Assembly (NCBI GenBank): GCA_020881915.1
Contig: JAJFPB010000007.1
Location: 744,001 to 808,000 of the forward strand
From: Paramyrothecium sp. XJ0827
Taxonomy: Eukaryota > Ascomycota > Sordariomycetes > Hypocreales > Stachybotryaceae
DNA length: 64,000 nt
Direction of reading: 5' to 3'
Below, in pieces: positions 22,764-33,866 of this stretch. Position 1 is the stretch's first letter. The number at the start of each line of letters is the position of its first letter. Both the position numbers and the translations under genes were made by a program. Below the pieces are notes generated by a model that was not told where the DNA came from, did no database searches, and saw nothing but the letters and a program-made list of their open reading frames with translations.

Positions 22764-23322
22764 TGTAAAGGTAAATGGATTTTTCTTAAAGACGTGCGAT
22801 GAAGAGATGATATTTCGCCTTTTTACTTGAACGGTAATAGACGAGACGAATCTTTCATCAGCCTTTTATGAACAATGACTGCCAAGCCTCAGTAAAAGCA
22901 GTAAGCACGGGGTGAAGGCGGTACAATCATTTGGGGCTATCGCCTTGAAGATCGTTTCTATATCTGTTTCGATAGAAGGAAGCGCTACTGCGATTGTAAC
23001 CCCGTGAGGTTGCAACACAGCGCAAGGCATCCACTTACACGCCGTAGAACTTGGATTGCGCCCTAACAGCTATGTCAATTATACTATATTGCAGCTTGGA
23101 GAGAACGGCATGTATTTGTCGTAGACCTATTGGTTAGGCTCTCACCGACGATGTCTATAAATATGTCTTTGGAGAATTGCCGGTCTCAGCTCATGCGATT
23201 GTGATTATTGATTGATCCATTCAGAATGGCCGGAAAACCGAGAAACAGGGCTGACGGCGCCCGGCTCCCGGAAATAGATATTAGCTGTAGCTAATGTAGA
23301 CACAATGCTGCGGCAGAGCTTT
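22764..23322. other. Intergenic
   Basis: Promoter side of the membrane protein gene and 3' flank of the monooxygenase gene. I see no coding sequence or repeat. Confidence 0.45.
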
Positions 23323-24498
23323 CTAGACCACTGGACTAGTTTCCTCATCAATCTTGATACCAAACGCACCAACAGCCGTGGAGTAGCTCTGATTCACGGC
23401 TTCGCTACCATAGATCCTCATCTCCTTCTCGTATGCAGCAGTAACGCCGGGCTTGTAACCTCCAGCCTCTCGCAGTAACCTTCCGAGCAGGGCCGAGTCT
23501 CGTACTGCTGTGTTCGCACCAATGCCACCAGCGGGCGTCATGGAGTGGGCAGCATCACCAATGACCGTCACCCGCGGCTCATTCGGCCATTCGGGAACGC
23601 CCGATGGCGTTGAGCACGTAATCTTCCAGAAGGCAGCCTCCTTCTCGTTCATCTGCTCAAAGAGCGGCTTGAATCGCGGATGCCAGTCCTTGGTGAGCGA
23701 CTTGGCGATGTCGGCGGCCTGCTGGCCAACAATGGCATAGTCGTCGTTGGGGGCGCGCACTACGCCTGGCTCGCCGCCCAGTGTCCAGCCAAACTCGATG
23801 TCTGGGTCGTCCATGTCTCCGGCACGAACATTGGTAATGATGAAGACGGAACCAGCGGAACGACTGCTGTCGCGCAGCCGGAAGACTCCCTCGCCCAAGC
23901 CTTTGAACGCCGCCGTTGGGGCCTGACCATGAATACCTCTTGCGCCTGTGTCGTAGACCTTGAGCTTCCCACCCGAGACCTGTTTTGCGACCTTGGAGTA
24001 AATGCCGTCGCCTGCGATAAGCATCGAGCCCTCCTCGGACTTGGTACCGTCCGAGAAGATGGCACGAACACCATCCTCGGTCAGTTCGTAGCCAGTCACA
24101 TTTCGGGACCATTCGATGTGGTCCTCGCAGCCCTCGGCAAATGTCTTGCGCATGTCGCCCCGAGCGATGCCCACGACCTTTCCACCTCTCGACGCCAGAT
24201 TCTCCGGCATAACGTGTTCCGTCTCCTCGCCACTTACGGCGTCGTAGGCTCTGAAGCCATTGCCGCCAGTTTTACCACACCTATCCCAGAACTTCTCCCA
24301 GGTTGGAGCGTCCAGTGTGGATTCGATGGCGTCAAGACCCTCCGTGGAGAGGCGGAGCCGGTACCCCTGGGCGCGGAAGATAAAGGATGCGTCACGCTCA
24401 AAGATCTTAAAGGGTATCTTAGACAGCCGGAGAGACTGGGCAAGAAGCAGCGAAGCAAGGCCTGAGCCCGAAATGAGGATGGGTTTGCTGGCCGACAT
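23323..24498 (-). CDS. FAD-dependent monooxygenase (PHBH fold)
   Basis: Flavoprotein hydroxylase related to salicylate/p-hydroxybenzoate hydroxylases, expected to add oxygen to an aromatic or polyketide-like substrate using NAD(P)H. It is intronless, 391 residues. The N-terminal dinucleotide-binding loop is ILISGSGLASLLLAQSL (residues 7-23) followed by FERD. GIARGDMRKTF is near residue 110, and the GD motif is in SMLIAGDGIYSKV. The FAD ribityl-binding motif VTVIGDAAHSMTPAGGIGAN lies near 310-330. No membrane helix or signal is visible. The gene stands alone, between a membrane protein gene and 1.6 kb of empty DNA. A 261-codon antisense frame at 23680-24465 mirrors the codon bias. Confidence 0.9.
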   Translation of the reverse strand: MSASKPILISGSGLASLLLAQSLRLSKIPFKIFERDASFIFRAQGYRLRLSTEGLDAIESTLDAPTWEKFWDRCGKTGGNGFRAYDAVSGEETEHVMPENLASRGGKVVGIARGDMRKTFAEGCEDHIEWSRNVTGYELTEDGVRAIFSDGTKSEEGSMLIAGDGIYSKVAKQVSGGKLKVYDTGARGIHGQAPTAAFKGLGEGVFRLRDSSRSAGSVFIITNVRAGDMDDPDIEFGWTLGGEPGVVRAPNDDYAIVGQQAADIAKSLTKDWHPRFKPLFEQMNEKEAAFWKITCSTPSGVPEWPNEPRVTVIGDAAHSMTPAGGIGANTAVRDSALLGRLLREAGGYKPGVTAAYEKEMRIYGSEAVNQSYSTAVGAFGIKIDEETSPVV

Positions 24499-26139
24499 TG
24501 TGACGATGCGTAAAGTACGCCAAAATCCACATGAGTCGGCCAGCGATCCCGCCCGAAGCTTGATATAGAGCCAACCCCAGGGCTATCTGAGGGCCTGAGC
24601 TAGACTACTTGTCTACTAGCACATTGTCGGCTTAGGATGTCTCACCTAAGCGAACGACGAAGCATTTATCAGCGATGGCAATGGGCGAATCAGAATCACG
24701 ATCAACTAAGCTACGCGCGCGGGACGGCAGAGGCCGGAAACAGAGATGGTGCTATTCGCTAACTTCGGCGATAACGTTATTAATGCACGATTGTCGCAAG
24801 CTCTCTGTGACTGGTTCGTTTCGGACAAGAGGGTTAAAAAAATGGGTGGAAGCATGCTGCGGTAAAGGGTGATCTTCGGCCACCCTCGGTTGTTTTCCTT
24901 ACAATAACAAGCCTTGACCCATACTTGACAGTCTTGGGGGAAGAAACAGTTGGTGTTCATTGGTGTCTCGTTTGGGCACGGTCGGGTTCCTTGGTATTGC
25001 TGCCGACCCAAGCAAATCAGATTTCGGCCAACATGACTGCCGACTACCGACACCCCGGTCATGCAGTACTGTTTGTTGACTGCCTCCCTCCCTTTAGATG
25101 CATAAATTCTACACCGGTGCCTGGCTCCTTACGTCATAGGAGGGTCTCGGCGCTCTGGCTCGATTCGCCCAATTCTCGTTGCACAGCATCCACTGTCCAT
25201 CGCAAAGCGTGTAACACCAGTGCGGTTGATGCCAGCATTCTTCCACTGAGCTAATTTGTGCCTCAATCATAAATCATAGTCTACCGTTGTAGCCGTTGGG
25301 TTAGTAACCTCCAGCGCCCTGCGACTGACCTAGCAGAGCATGTTGTCGTTGGGTTTAGCCCAAGATAGTGATCAATTGATGCCATGTAAACAACATTATT
25401 GGCCACACCAAAATTCCCTGCGCATTTCTTTCCTCTTCTTGCCATTTCCTCGCTTTATTTCTTAAGAGATGATGAGATTAGCCGATGCAGACAGCCCTAG
25501 GATTCGCCACCATTGCGGCGTTCTCACTGGTGGCGTGAAAGGCACGGGACGGGAAGGCACATTAATCCTTACCATATTCCCGCGATTCCGCAGAGGGCCA
25601 GTCGATACTTTCTGAAAGGATCTTTTCGTTGGCCCGGTGAATTATTTCCTTTGGTGCGGAATTTTCTTTCCGGGCGGTGAATGACGGTTTCCTGCGCAAG
25701 TTTTTTTATCTTGATGCCTAGAATCCAGTAAACAGCAACGTGCTTGTCCACAAGTGGGTGAATCGTCTGTCCAACGCTTCAGGCAGAAGTATTTGGGACC
25801 CCTTGTGTAACTAGTCTCATTTTTGATTGGACCTTGCGGGCAGCCTTTTACGGATCTAATTCATGTCTATCCGTTTGAAGTTGTAGTCAAAAAGCACCAT
25901 CTCCATGGATCCCAAAATACACCGGTTCTAAATTTCGCCTTTCACATTGTCTATCACATTGTCTATCATCTCTCACCTCTACTTTCGACTTGGCAGAGGT
26001 CTCCTTCCTCCTCCTCCTCCTCTTCTTCTTCTTCTCCTTCATTCATCTGCACGTACCGCATTCATCTTCCTGCAACGCTGCATCTCCGAACGAACATCCC
26101 GGATTAACACGCTTCCTTGCGTTGCAGTAGAAACTCAAC
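24499..26139. other. Intergenic, with pyrimidine tract before the kinesin gene
   Basis: No gene is supported in these 1.6 kb. At 25942-25965 the 12-mer CACATTGTCTAT occurs twice in tandem with small changes. A pure pyrimidine tract lies at 26000-26040, about 100 bases before the kinesin ATG. Confidence 0.5.
26000..26040 (+). promoter_or_regulatory. Pyrimidine-rich core promoter tract
   Basis: Forty-one bases made only of C and T (CTC and CTT repeats) lie about 100 bases before the kinesin-like ATG. CT-rich tracts near transcription starts are common in filamentous fungi. Confidence 0.5.
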
Positions 26140-27537
26140 ATGTCCGCAATGTCCACTTCAACAGCCAAGGATATGAACGTCTTCGCCCGATGGCGTCCTT
26201 TGACTGCTTCAGAGGCCACTATGGGTGGGATCGCCCACGAAGTCATCCAAACGCCTGGCCAGCTCGCCACTATTACCGCCACCCCCGAAGCAAACGCTTT
26301 CAAAGTGCGTCCTTGGGGAACCTTCCAAGTCGATCCTTGGAAGAGTGCCCCAGCATTCAGCGCTGTCCTTGGTCCTGAAACCGACAATGCCACTATCTAC
26401 AGGACTGCCGTCGCCCCTGCTATCCCGAAGCTCATGCAGGGTGCGAACTGCAGCTTCTTTGCATACGGACATTCCGGCAGCGGCAAAACGCACACCATGG
26501 TTGGTTACAACCAAGATGACGACAAAGGACTTGGCCTCTCTCTTGCTGCTGTGCGCGACCTCTTCCGTCTTCTTCATGCTGCAAACGAGAGCAACCCTTC
26601 CCGCCCTCTCGGAATCGGGCTGAGTGTCTTCGAGATGCGAAGCAAGCGCGCCATCGACCTTCTCAACGACCGAGCCGAGTGTGACATACGGGAGGGTCAT
26701 GACGGAAAGGTTCATATCCGTGGCCAACCCGAAATGCTCCCCAATGGCGAGGTGAGGGTGAACTTTATCGTCAAGCACCCTTGCTGGACGTTCGAGACAC
26801 TCAAGGACGAGCTCAACAAGGCACTCCGTTTGCGGTCGGTCGGCTCCTCTGGAGTCCACGACCAGAGTTCGAGATCCCACACTATCTTGGAGTTCGAAAT
26901 AATCGATCAGGAGCTGATTGACGCGAGGGCTGCCGTCATTGACGCAAAAGCTAAAGCGGTGCCGCTCAGCAAGGAGGTAGACGATCTCCACTACCTCTTG
27001 TCGGAGCTCAAGAGGAAGGAAAGAGGATCAACCAACACCCAACAAATCGATGAGAGAGTTGCCCACCTGACCCAAGAGAAGTTGAAAGACGACATAGCAA
27101 GGGCTCTGAAGGCCAGGCGCCGATTTGAGGCGCAGGTCGTCGATGCAGAAAAAGTCGCTACTTCCGTCGTCGACTCGGCCACCCTTCCTTGCTTGGGAAC
27201 CAAGCTGGTCTTCGTCGACCTTGCAGGCGCCGAGTATCACAAGCACCAAGCAGCAACCATGGACCCTTCGGAGCAAACCTACCAGGAGCGGCAAGAGGGA
27301 TGTCAGATCAACTCGGATGTCATGGCGCTGAAGGAGGTCATGAGGGCTTGGTCCAACAACATGCCAAGGATCCCCTTTCGTGCATCGCCCCTGACGATGG
27401 TTCTGCGAGAGTACTTTGTTGGCCCAAAGAAAGGTCTCTCGGCGGTGATTGTGACCCTCTCTCCCGCCAAGGAGCGTTACAACGCCACGCTTGACTCCCT
27501 GAGATACGGCAGCCTCGTGGGAGCGCCTGGCGTTTGA
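26140..27537 (+). CDS. Kinesin-like motor-domain protein without a stalk
   Basis: Intronless, 465 residues. The nucleotide-binding elements of a kinesin head are present: P-loop GHSGSGKTHT (about 110-119), switch I SSRSHT (about 243) and switch II VDLAGAE (about 359-365; DLAGSE is usual). LTMVLREYFVG and ATLDSLRYGS near the end match the last strand-helix of the motor. Between switch I and switch II there are about 115 residues instead of roughly 30. The extra segment is highly charged and probably helical (VPLSKEVDDLHYLLSELKRKER, EKLKDDIARALKARRRFEAQ). The protein ends right after the motor, with no neck or coiled-coil stalk. It may bind microtubules as a regulator or be a diverged motor; the family call is secure, the function is not. 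Met4 is an alternative start. Confidence 0.8.
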   Translation: MSAMSTSTAKDMNVFARWRPLTASEATMGGIAHEVIQTPGQLATITATPEANAFKVRPWGTFQVDPWKSAPAFSAVLGPETDNATIYRTAVAPAIPKLMQGANCSFFAYGHSGSGKTHTMVGYNQDDDKGLGLSLAAVRDLFRLLHAANESNPSRPLGIGLSVFEMRSKRAIDLLNDRAECDIREGHDGKVHIRGQPEMLPNGEVRVNFIVKHPCWTFETLKDELNKALRLRSVGSSGVHDQSSRSHTILEFEIIDQELIDARAAVIDAKAKAVPLSKEVDDLHYLLSELKRKERGSTNTQQIDERVAHLTQEKLKDDIARALKARRRFEAQVVDAEKVATSVVDSATLPCLGTKLVFVDLAGAEYHKHQAATMDPSEQTYQERQEGCQINSDVMALKEVMRAWSNNMPRIPFRASPLTMVLREYFVGPKKGLSAVIVTLSPAKERYNATLDSLRYGSLVGAPGV

Positions 27538-28111
27538 CGGCTTGGATGGGACTGCCCAAGAAGACATTTTGTGACCAGCCGTACACTCATTGGGCAAATT
27601 CACTTGATCGCCCGCTCACGGTAGTAGACCCGAAGAAAAGGCAACATTCTGAGATTGTATTGTTGACAAACAGTATGGGCCTCATAGATAGATAGTGATC
27701 GGGAGCAACCTCATTCGGACTTTCTTATCTTGCCTCCATGTCTTAGTATCATTGTGAACCTAAATCTAGCTGCAAGAACTTGCTGTACGATTCATCTAGG
27801 GATCCGCAGACGCCGCGAAACAATATTTAGCTGTAGGTTATCTGCGTAAAGGCCGAGATTTATCGTCCGACTTGACAGCATCTCCTTCCAGGAGCGGTTC
27901 CATCCGGCTCCTATGCCATTTTTTTTGTTGAAACGTGCGATGGTGGCTACAGTCGACTGTTGCTGGGTTTAGAATGATAAAAGTCCCTACGGATGACGAA
28001 AATTTTCAGAAATAGCGAAAGGTAATTCTTCCTCGGGTGAGAATACTAGTTTGCATACCAAAATGTTGCAGTTTGTGCGGAATTGTTATGCGCCGACCTT
28101 TCGTAGTGAAT
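27538..28111. other. Intergenic between convergent genes
   Basis: AT-rich 3' flanks of the kinesin-like (+) and C2H2-SPOC (-) genes. No feature recognised. Confidence 0.5.
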
Positions 28112-31100
28112 CTACTGATACATATCTGGCGGAGGGGGCTCAAACTCTCTTGATGGGTTTTTCCTGAGCCTGTAGGCCACTCCATCTGTGAGTTTGACTG
28201 TTTTGTCCCCTATCTCAATTGTGGCATCGCCAGATGTCTTGATGGAGATGCCTGCGCTGCTGCTTGCTCGGTTCTCACCCCCTTCTGCTTCAAGCACTCT
28301 TCTTGCTCTTCTGTTTCTTCTTCCAGTACGCTGCTCCTCTTCGATTGAATCATTACTTTGGAGGTAATCGGGTGTATTGGACATCGAATCTGAAGACTCC
28401 CCAAGGATGGAGTGCCTGGGCCCGTATATGTGCCTTGTCCGGACGTGCGTCCTCAGGTCGTCGGAACGTTGGAACATCATTTCACACCCGGGGAACGCGC
28501 ATGGAAAGGTGTTGTCCACATGGTGGATTTCTGAATGATGAACGGCTTGCAGAGCAGTTTCGAATGTCATCCGGCAGCCAAACATTTCACCAAACTTTTC
28601 ACGGTGTAGGCAGGGAATTCGCTCCCCAACTTGCCGAAAAAGATCAACAATCAGAACGCCATCGATGGAGCCGTCATCGATGGAGGCGACGCGTTTGAAA
28701 TCGCTCTCCGACTCAAGCCTTGGTCTAAGCAAGTCTTGACGTGTCTCGCTTTGAGATCTCTTGGGTGGGCCCGATTTAGCTACGCTGACTTGATCGTAAA
28801 TTGAATCACGAAGCCTGTCACGACGGGAAATTGCTCGATCAGCTGCCGTTCCCACACCGGAAGGTCTGCCCCATCGCTCGTAAGTTATACTGGGGTTCAC
28901 CGTCCTGGTCTCAGCTGTAGATTCGTTGTCGGCAGTGCTTTCATCTTTCTTGTCAAGATCCTTTCTAAGACGCTGCTCTCGAATAATTTGAGTATGCCGC
29001 CATAAAACGTCTTGCTCCCACTCCGGGACCCAACGCTTTATCAACAGATGTTCGGGATTCTACGAAGCCGAACATTAGAGATCTACCTCGCCTTCAGGTC
29101 GGGATGTCATGACTTACGTGGTCCTCCTCATATTCTACCTTGTGGTGGCGCAAAGTCTCGATGGACAAATGTTTTCGGCTCATAAGTGTGTAAGTTGGCC
29201 GCCTATCTTGTGGGGCAGGACGAGACTGATCAGCTTCTGATAATGTCTCCTTGTTGATCTCAGGCACGTTCTCGACACCTCGAGCTTCATTTTGGGTTTG
29301 TGGTTGTAGAAATTCTGGCCCACTGCCAATGTCCTGCAATGGTGGCACACTCCGAATGTCCTGTAATGGTGGTACAGTGCGGTGGATGCTTTGCAATGGT
29401 GGTACAGTGCGGTGGATGCTTTGCAATGGTGGTACAGAACGGTGTATATCCTGCAATGACGATACATTACGATGACTCTCCTGCAATGGTATGGACTCTT
29501 CCTGGGGATGGTCAGTGGGGTTTTGTCCCATCGGCGCCGCAATTCCTCCCGGTTGTTGCTGCTCCGGCTCCTCAGGCACGTTGCGGTAGACGAACACGGC
29601 CAACAGCATGGGTCTTTTTCTTCTCCTGGGAATGTAGTTATCTGCCAGATTCTGCATGAACTGCGGGTGCTGGCCATCTCCTGCAGTTACAGGCACCAAG
29701 TAGGTATCTCGTATATTGGCCGCTACCTTGTTGCCAACGACACCGTAGCGATTTTTACTCAGAAAATATTTAATAAGGGTATTAAAATCACTCTCACTGT
29801 CAGCCGAGACAGGTGTGATACTGATGACAGAGATGTCAATGAGGTTGCTGAACCGGAGCCCGCAAAGGTATTCGTTGGCACTCTGCTGCTGAACGCGTCC
29901 GGCCACATCCATATGTCGAGGTATCAAGTCTGACCATGGTCCTATCTTTGCGAAATTGGCACCTCCCACGTATTTTGCAGTAGCTTGGAAGTTCACAATG
30001 GATCTCATTGTTATACTCCCATGCCATATCGAATTAACGGAAAGAATTGAAGTTGCATGAGAGTCGTCTTCGTAGGGCCCTTGGTACTCAATCTGACTGC
30101 CGAGTTCTGTATCGCTTTCATCGCTATCCTCACTGTCCTCATCTTGGCAGGTGTTTGGCAAAGTGAAAAGTGCGAGACCTTCCATGTGATGTCCCACATG
30201 TCGTTCGTATTGTCGTTCCGAGCTGTATTCGAAATCGGCGCAAAGAGGGCACTTACCACGTGGCTTTGTTCCGTCAGCCTTGCTGCTGAGGTCCACGAGG
30301 CTAGACATCTTCGTGGCCGAGACTTGATGACTGTGAGATGTTTGAATATGGGCTTGAAGGTCATGCTTGGAATGATACTGCTTGGAGCATCCAAAAGCAC
30401 AGTGCCAAACCCTCCAATGCTCCGTTTTCATGTGTTGGATCCAATGCGAACGGCGTGAGTAGAGATGATCCGGCATGGTACAATCGTTAACGATGCAAAT
30501 GTAAGGTTGCAGATCCCCGAAAACATGACGCCTGTATAATCGATGAGCTTTGCCTGGACTGTGAACAAGGGTCTCCTTACTTCCATTCACTTCTGCTGCC
30601 TATTATGATGAACATGTGACAAAATGGGCATTTGAAAGGTCCATCTTCATGTTCACTCGGGATTAGCGGTACTCGCAGCCGGGTCGATCCAGCAATTGAC
30701 GACTCAGCGGCTGAAGTCGCATATGACGTGCCCGATGCTTCGGAAATGGCATCGTCAAGCGGTTCTAGAGAGCTGTTTGACTCTTTCAGGTGGTCGGGAA
30801 GAGGTGAGGCCACGGTTGTCGCTGTTTCACCAGGATCGACGGTCGTGGCCTCTTCATTCACATTAACATCAATGCCTTCGGCCAGTCTTGCTGTATGCTC
30901 TGCTCGATATTTAAAGTACTGGCGCCGGCGACCTGTTGCCAGAGCCAAACGCTCAGAAATGGCATCGCTGACGCCGGGAAATTTACTTTTGACATGTTCG
31001 ACATCCCAGTGCTTGTAGTAATCGATAATTTCTTTACCAGCTCTTGATTTGAACTGATCATGAGGAGCCGGGTTGCGAATTGTCACTGATAACCGGAGCA

Positions 31101-31583
31101 GGCAGCCAATAACGTGCCCTACGCTCTTCGTGATTGTGTCAATTTCATTTTCGTCGTCTTCATCGCCCTGGAAATATTCGGCGAGCTCATCTAGTGTGTG
31201 ATCGAAGCCGCCGTCCACCGATGCAGACGATGCGCTGTCGCTGTTGATAGCTGTGATCCCTGTAGCGGATAAGAGTCTGGTGGGATGCAAAACACAAGGT
31301 GCGTACCTTCGTTAAGAGAAGCGCACAAGTCATCCAGCAGTGAGATAATATGCTCGCGAATGAAGGAGGCATCTCGAAGTCTATATTCGAGGGAGCGACT
31401 ACCGGACGGCCGGTGGGCTCCCAAGTTGCCAGCCCACAGCTTGAATCTCGTTGAGTGAGACGTAATGATGGAGCGCTGCGGGGTTTCGGCTTCAAGGGCC
31501 TCAATAAGCGCCTTGAACAATCTGAGGGCAAGGCTGACCAGAGGCGCGATTCGCGACTCGTTTCCCTGGCTCTGGCCTACCAT
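28112..31583 (-). CDS. C2H2 zinc-finger protein with SPOC domain
   Basis: Large, probably nuclear protein. Exons (-) are 31307-31583, 30581-31259, 29118-30531 and 28112-29059, giving 1105 residues; an ATG at 31664 would add 27. The N-terminal 300 residues are helical (LVSLALRLFKALIEALEAE), as in many fungal C2H2 proteins that accompany NLR- and HET-type genes. A zinc-finger region follows (FKCPFCHMF, YICIVNDCTMPDHLYSRR, WHCAFGCSKQYHSKHDLQAH, GKCPLCADFEYSSERQYERH; about 300-430). A SPOC domain follows at about 487-635: WHGSITMRSIVNFQATAKYV, PWSDLIPRHMDVAGRV, ANEYLCGLRFS and RDTYLVPV. A 10-residue repeat (HRTVPPLQSI) and a C-terminal C2H2 finger (FPCAFPGCEMMFQRSDDLRTH, near 970) complete it. 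SPOC domains normally bind phosphorylated partners such as the RNA polymerase II tail. Confidence 0.82.
29334..29490 (-). repeat. 30-bp minisatellite inside the SPOC gene
   Basis: About five tandem units of 30 bases (one unit of 27) encode the 10-residue repeat HRTVPPLQSI and variants. The units at 29361-29390 and 29391-29420 differ at two bases, and outer units are more diverged. The reading frame is kept throughout, so the repeat is likely to vary in copy number between strains without breaking the protein. Confidence 0.8.
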
Positions 31584-31783
31584 GCTGGGTAGCTTAGAGG
31601 GCCATGAATGAGGCACAACTCTTGGGCAATCCCATGGCCTGGAGAGGAGCCTTCTGTTGTGCAAAAATGATTACCGAAGCATGCATAATCAGATGCACGT
31701 GACTGGATCTTACGGAAGATTCGCCTTCAGCCTCGTTTATCTGAATTTCTCCTCACTTCAGCCGTCACTGCAACCCGATCAGC

Positions 31784-33601
31784 ATGTCTGGGCTTGAGGT
31801 GGTTGGAGTCGTTTTAGGAGTCCTAGGCGCCCTGCCTGCGGCTGTGGAGGCGTTGAAAGCCTACAGAGGCTTGCTTTCGTCTGTCAGGAACGTCGAACGC
31901 GAATTGAAGACCCTCATTCAGGATCTCGAAACGGAGCAGGTTCGGCTGCGTACGACATGCGAAATCCTTCTAGATGGCGTGGCCCCGTACTCGGTCATCG
32001 ATTCCTTAATCGAAAACCCCTTCGGGCCGGAGTGGAAGCCGTACAAGGATCAACTTCGGTTACGGCTGTGGTCATCGATCCCAAAGTTTGAGGAATATGT
32101 ATTGGAGATGCAGAAGGCATCACTGGAGTTGAATGAAAAACTCAGCATCCAAGCGGACGGCAAGGTGAGTTATTCATCTTCGTCGAACGTCTCTTGCTAA
32201 TGTTGGCTTTGTAAGACAAATCTTAAGGATAGACCCTCGCTCTTGAGGGAGCTCAAGCGTGGAGCCTCGTTTACGCTCAAAAAGAAAGATTACGAGGACA
32301 TTGTTGAAAGATTAAAGACCGGCAATTCGATACTGCACGATCTCGTAAATCAGAGCTGCGGTCTTGAACCAAGCAGGCAACGAAGATCACAAGCGCGACT
32401 GATCAATTTGATTCGCGGGCTCGCCAGAAGCCTGTTCCAAGCCATTCAAAATACGATGAGATGCCACTGCCTCACATCGCATAAGGTCTGCTTGGAGCTT
32501 GTTCCTCGGAATGCCGTCATCGTGCCCAGCGATGCTGAAGACGAGATTGCAAGAGACTTTGCGTTCCACGTAGCGTTTGGTACTGATGGAAACTCCTCTA
32601 TTGACAATGGAGGAGGGTCGATTGGTTTCAAAAGCCCTCCTCGCTGGGAGAATTTTGACCTGCGGCTGGGTAATTTCAACGTACCAACCCTTAGCCCAGC
32701 AAAATCTTGCACAGCAGCTGTAACACCAATTCATAAGACTCAGAGAAGGGTGGCCTGGTCGTCATCATTCACATCCCAAGTCACCAACAGCACCTCGACA
32801 CTCACCAGTCAAACGCTGGTAGGCGTCTCAAGCACGCTCATAAGCAAGCCACCTGTGGCTTCGCAGTCGTATAGGCTTTTATCGGATCTTTGTCGGGATC
32901 TACTAAGAGAACAAAAGATGGCAGTAACGGATTGTTATGGTTATATCATGGACGCTAACCGGGAATTCGGTCTATATCCACATCTACAGACTCAGGACTC
33001 CCACGACTCAATTACTTTGAGGCGCTTGCTGAGCGATGATGAAAAGTCCAATCGGGAGTTCAGCTGCATGGAAAGGCTCAAAGTTGCATTGGCCATTACG
33101 ACCAATGTTTTACACCTTTATAAAACGCCTTGGCTTGGAGGCACAGTCACACTAGACGACTTTATGTTCCTCCGCAAGGACATTAGTCTGCTGTCTGGAC
33201 CCGGTGCACTGGAAAGGCCGTTCATTGCCAAGAGTGTTTCAGACAAGCACGGACACCATACAGCTGCCAGCAAGTTTAGACCGGTCAATTTGACGGTCTT
33301 GTCCTTGGGTGTCCTTCTAATACAGGTAATTATCGGAAGGACTGTTGAAGAGCTTGATGTGACGAAGTCTGCGGAGATGGACATGAATGCAATCGTGTCC
33401 AAATATGAAGCAGGTAGCAGATTCAGCGACCAGGTACTGGAAAACGGAGGATCGAGCTGCGCTGCTGTCGTGAAGTGGTGTCTTGATAATGTGTTCAGCT
33501 TGGCAAATCTTGAGGACGAGAACTTCTGCCAGACCTTTTACAACGAGGTCATCGCCAGATTAGCAGAGGATGTGGGATATCTGGAAAAGAGCTCGTTGTA
33601 A
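31784..33601 (+). CDS. HeLo-like N-terminal / DUF7580-type protein
   Basis: Fungal protein of unknown biochemical role. Exons are 31784-32164 and 32216-33601, giving 588 residues. The N-terminus (MSGLEVVGVVLGVLGALPAAVEALKAYRG) is a hydrophobic helix followed by helices rich in Glu/Arg. This is the pattern of the HeLo-like N-terminal domains that in other fungal proteins insert in membranes during incompatibility cell death. The C-terminal part (SYRLLSDLCRDLLREQ, ERLKVALAITTNVLHLYKTPWLGG, LSLGVLLIQVIIGRTVEELD, CAAVVKWCLDNVF) matches the kinase-like layout of DUF7580 proteins but lacks obvious kinase catalytic motifs. It starts only 200 bases from the divergent C2H2-SPOC gene. The family call rests on my recognition of the segment order, and the death-domain reading is inference. 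Confidence 0.75.
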
Positions 33602-33866
33602 GATTCGGTAGATTGTTGTATATTTCAATAATCTCAACTGTTCTCAGCACATTCTGCAATACTGGCCGTGAGCCACATTTCCGCGGTTGAACTTGCCATC
33701 AAATCTATGCTTCTCTCATGTTCCTTTCGAATCATGTCCATATCCACCTCAGCCTTGACATAGCTTGATCAAACATACTGCCTGTCATGTAGTTTCTCCG
33801 TCTGTATTTATCCTCGAAACAGGCCCAGACTTCATCGGAATAACTAAGTCTATTCCAGGCCCAAAC

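Noticed and set aside
23680..24465. 261-codon frame antisense to the monooxygenase gene
   Set aside because: Its length follows from GC-rich third positions on the real strand; it shows no family pattern.
26209..26991. 260-codon frame antisense to the kinesin-like gene
   Set aside because: Mirror of the coding strand; the P-loop and switch motifs are on the + strand.
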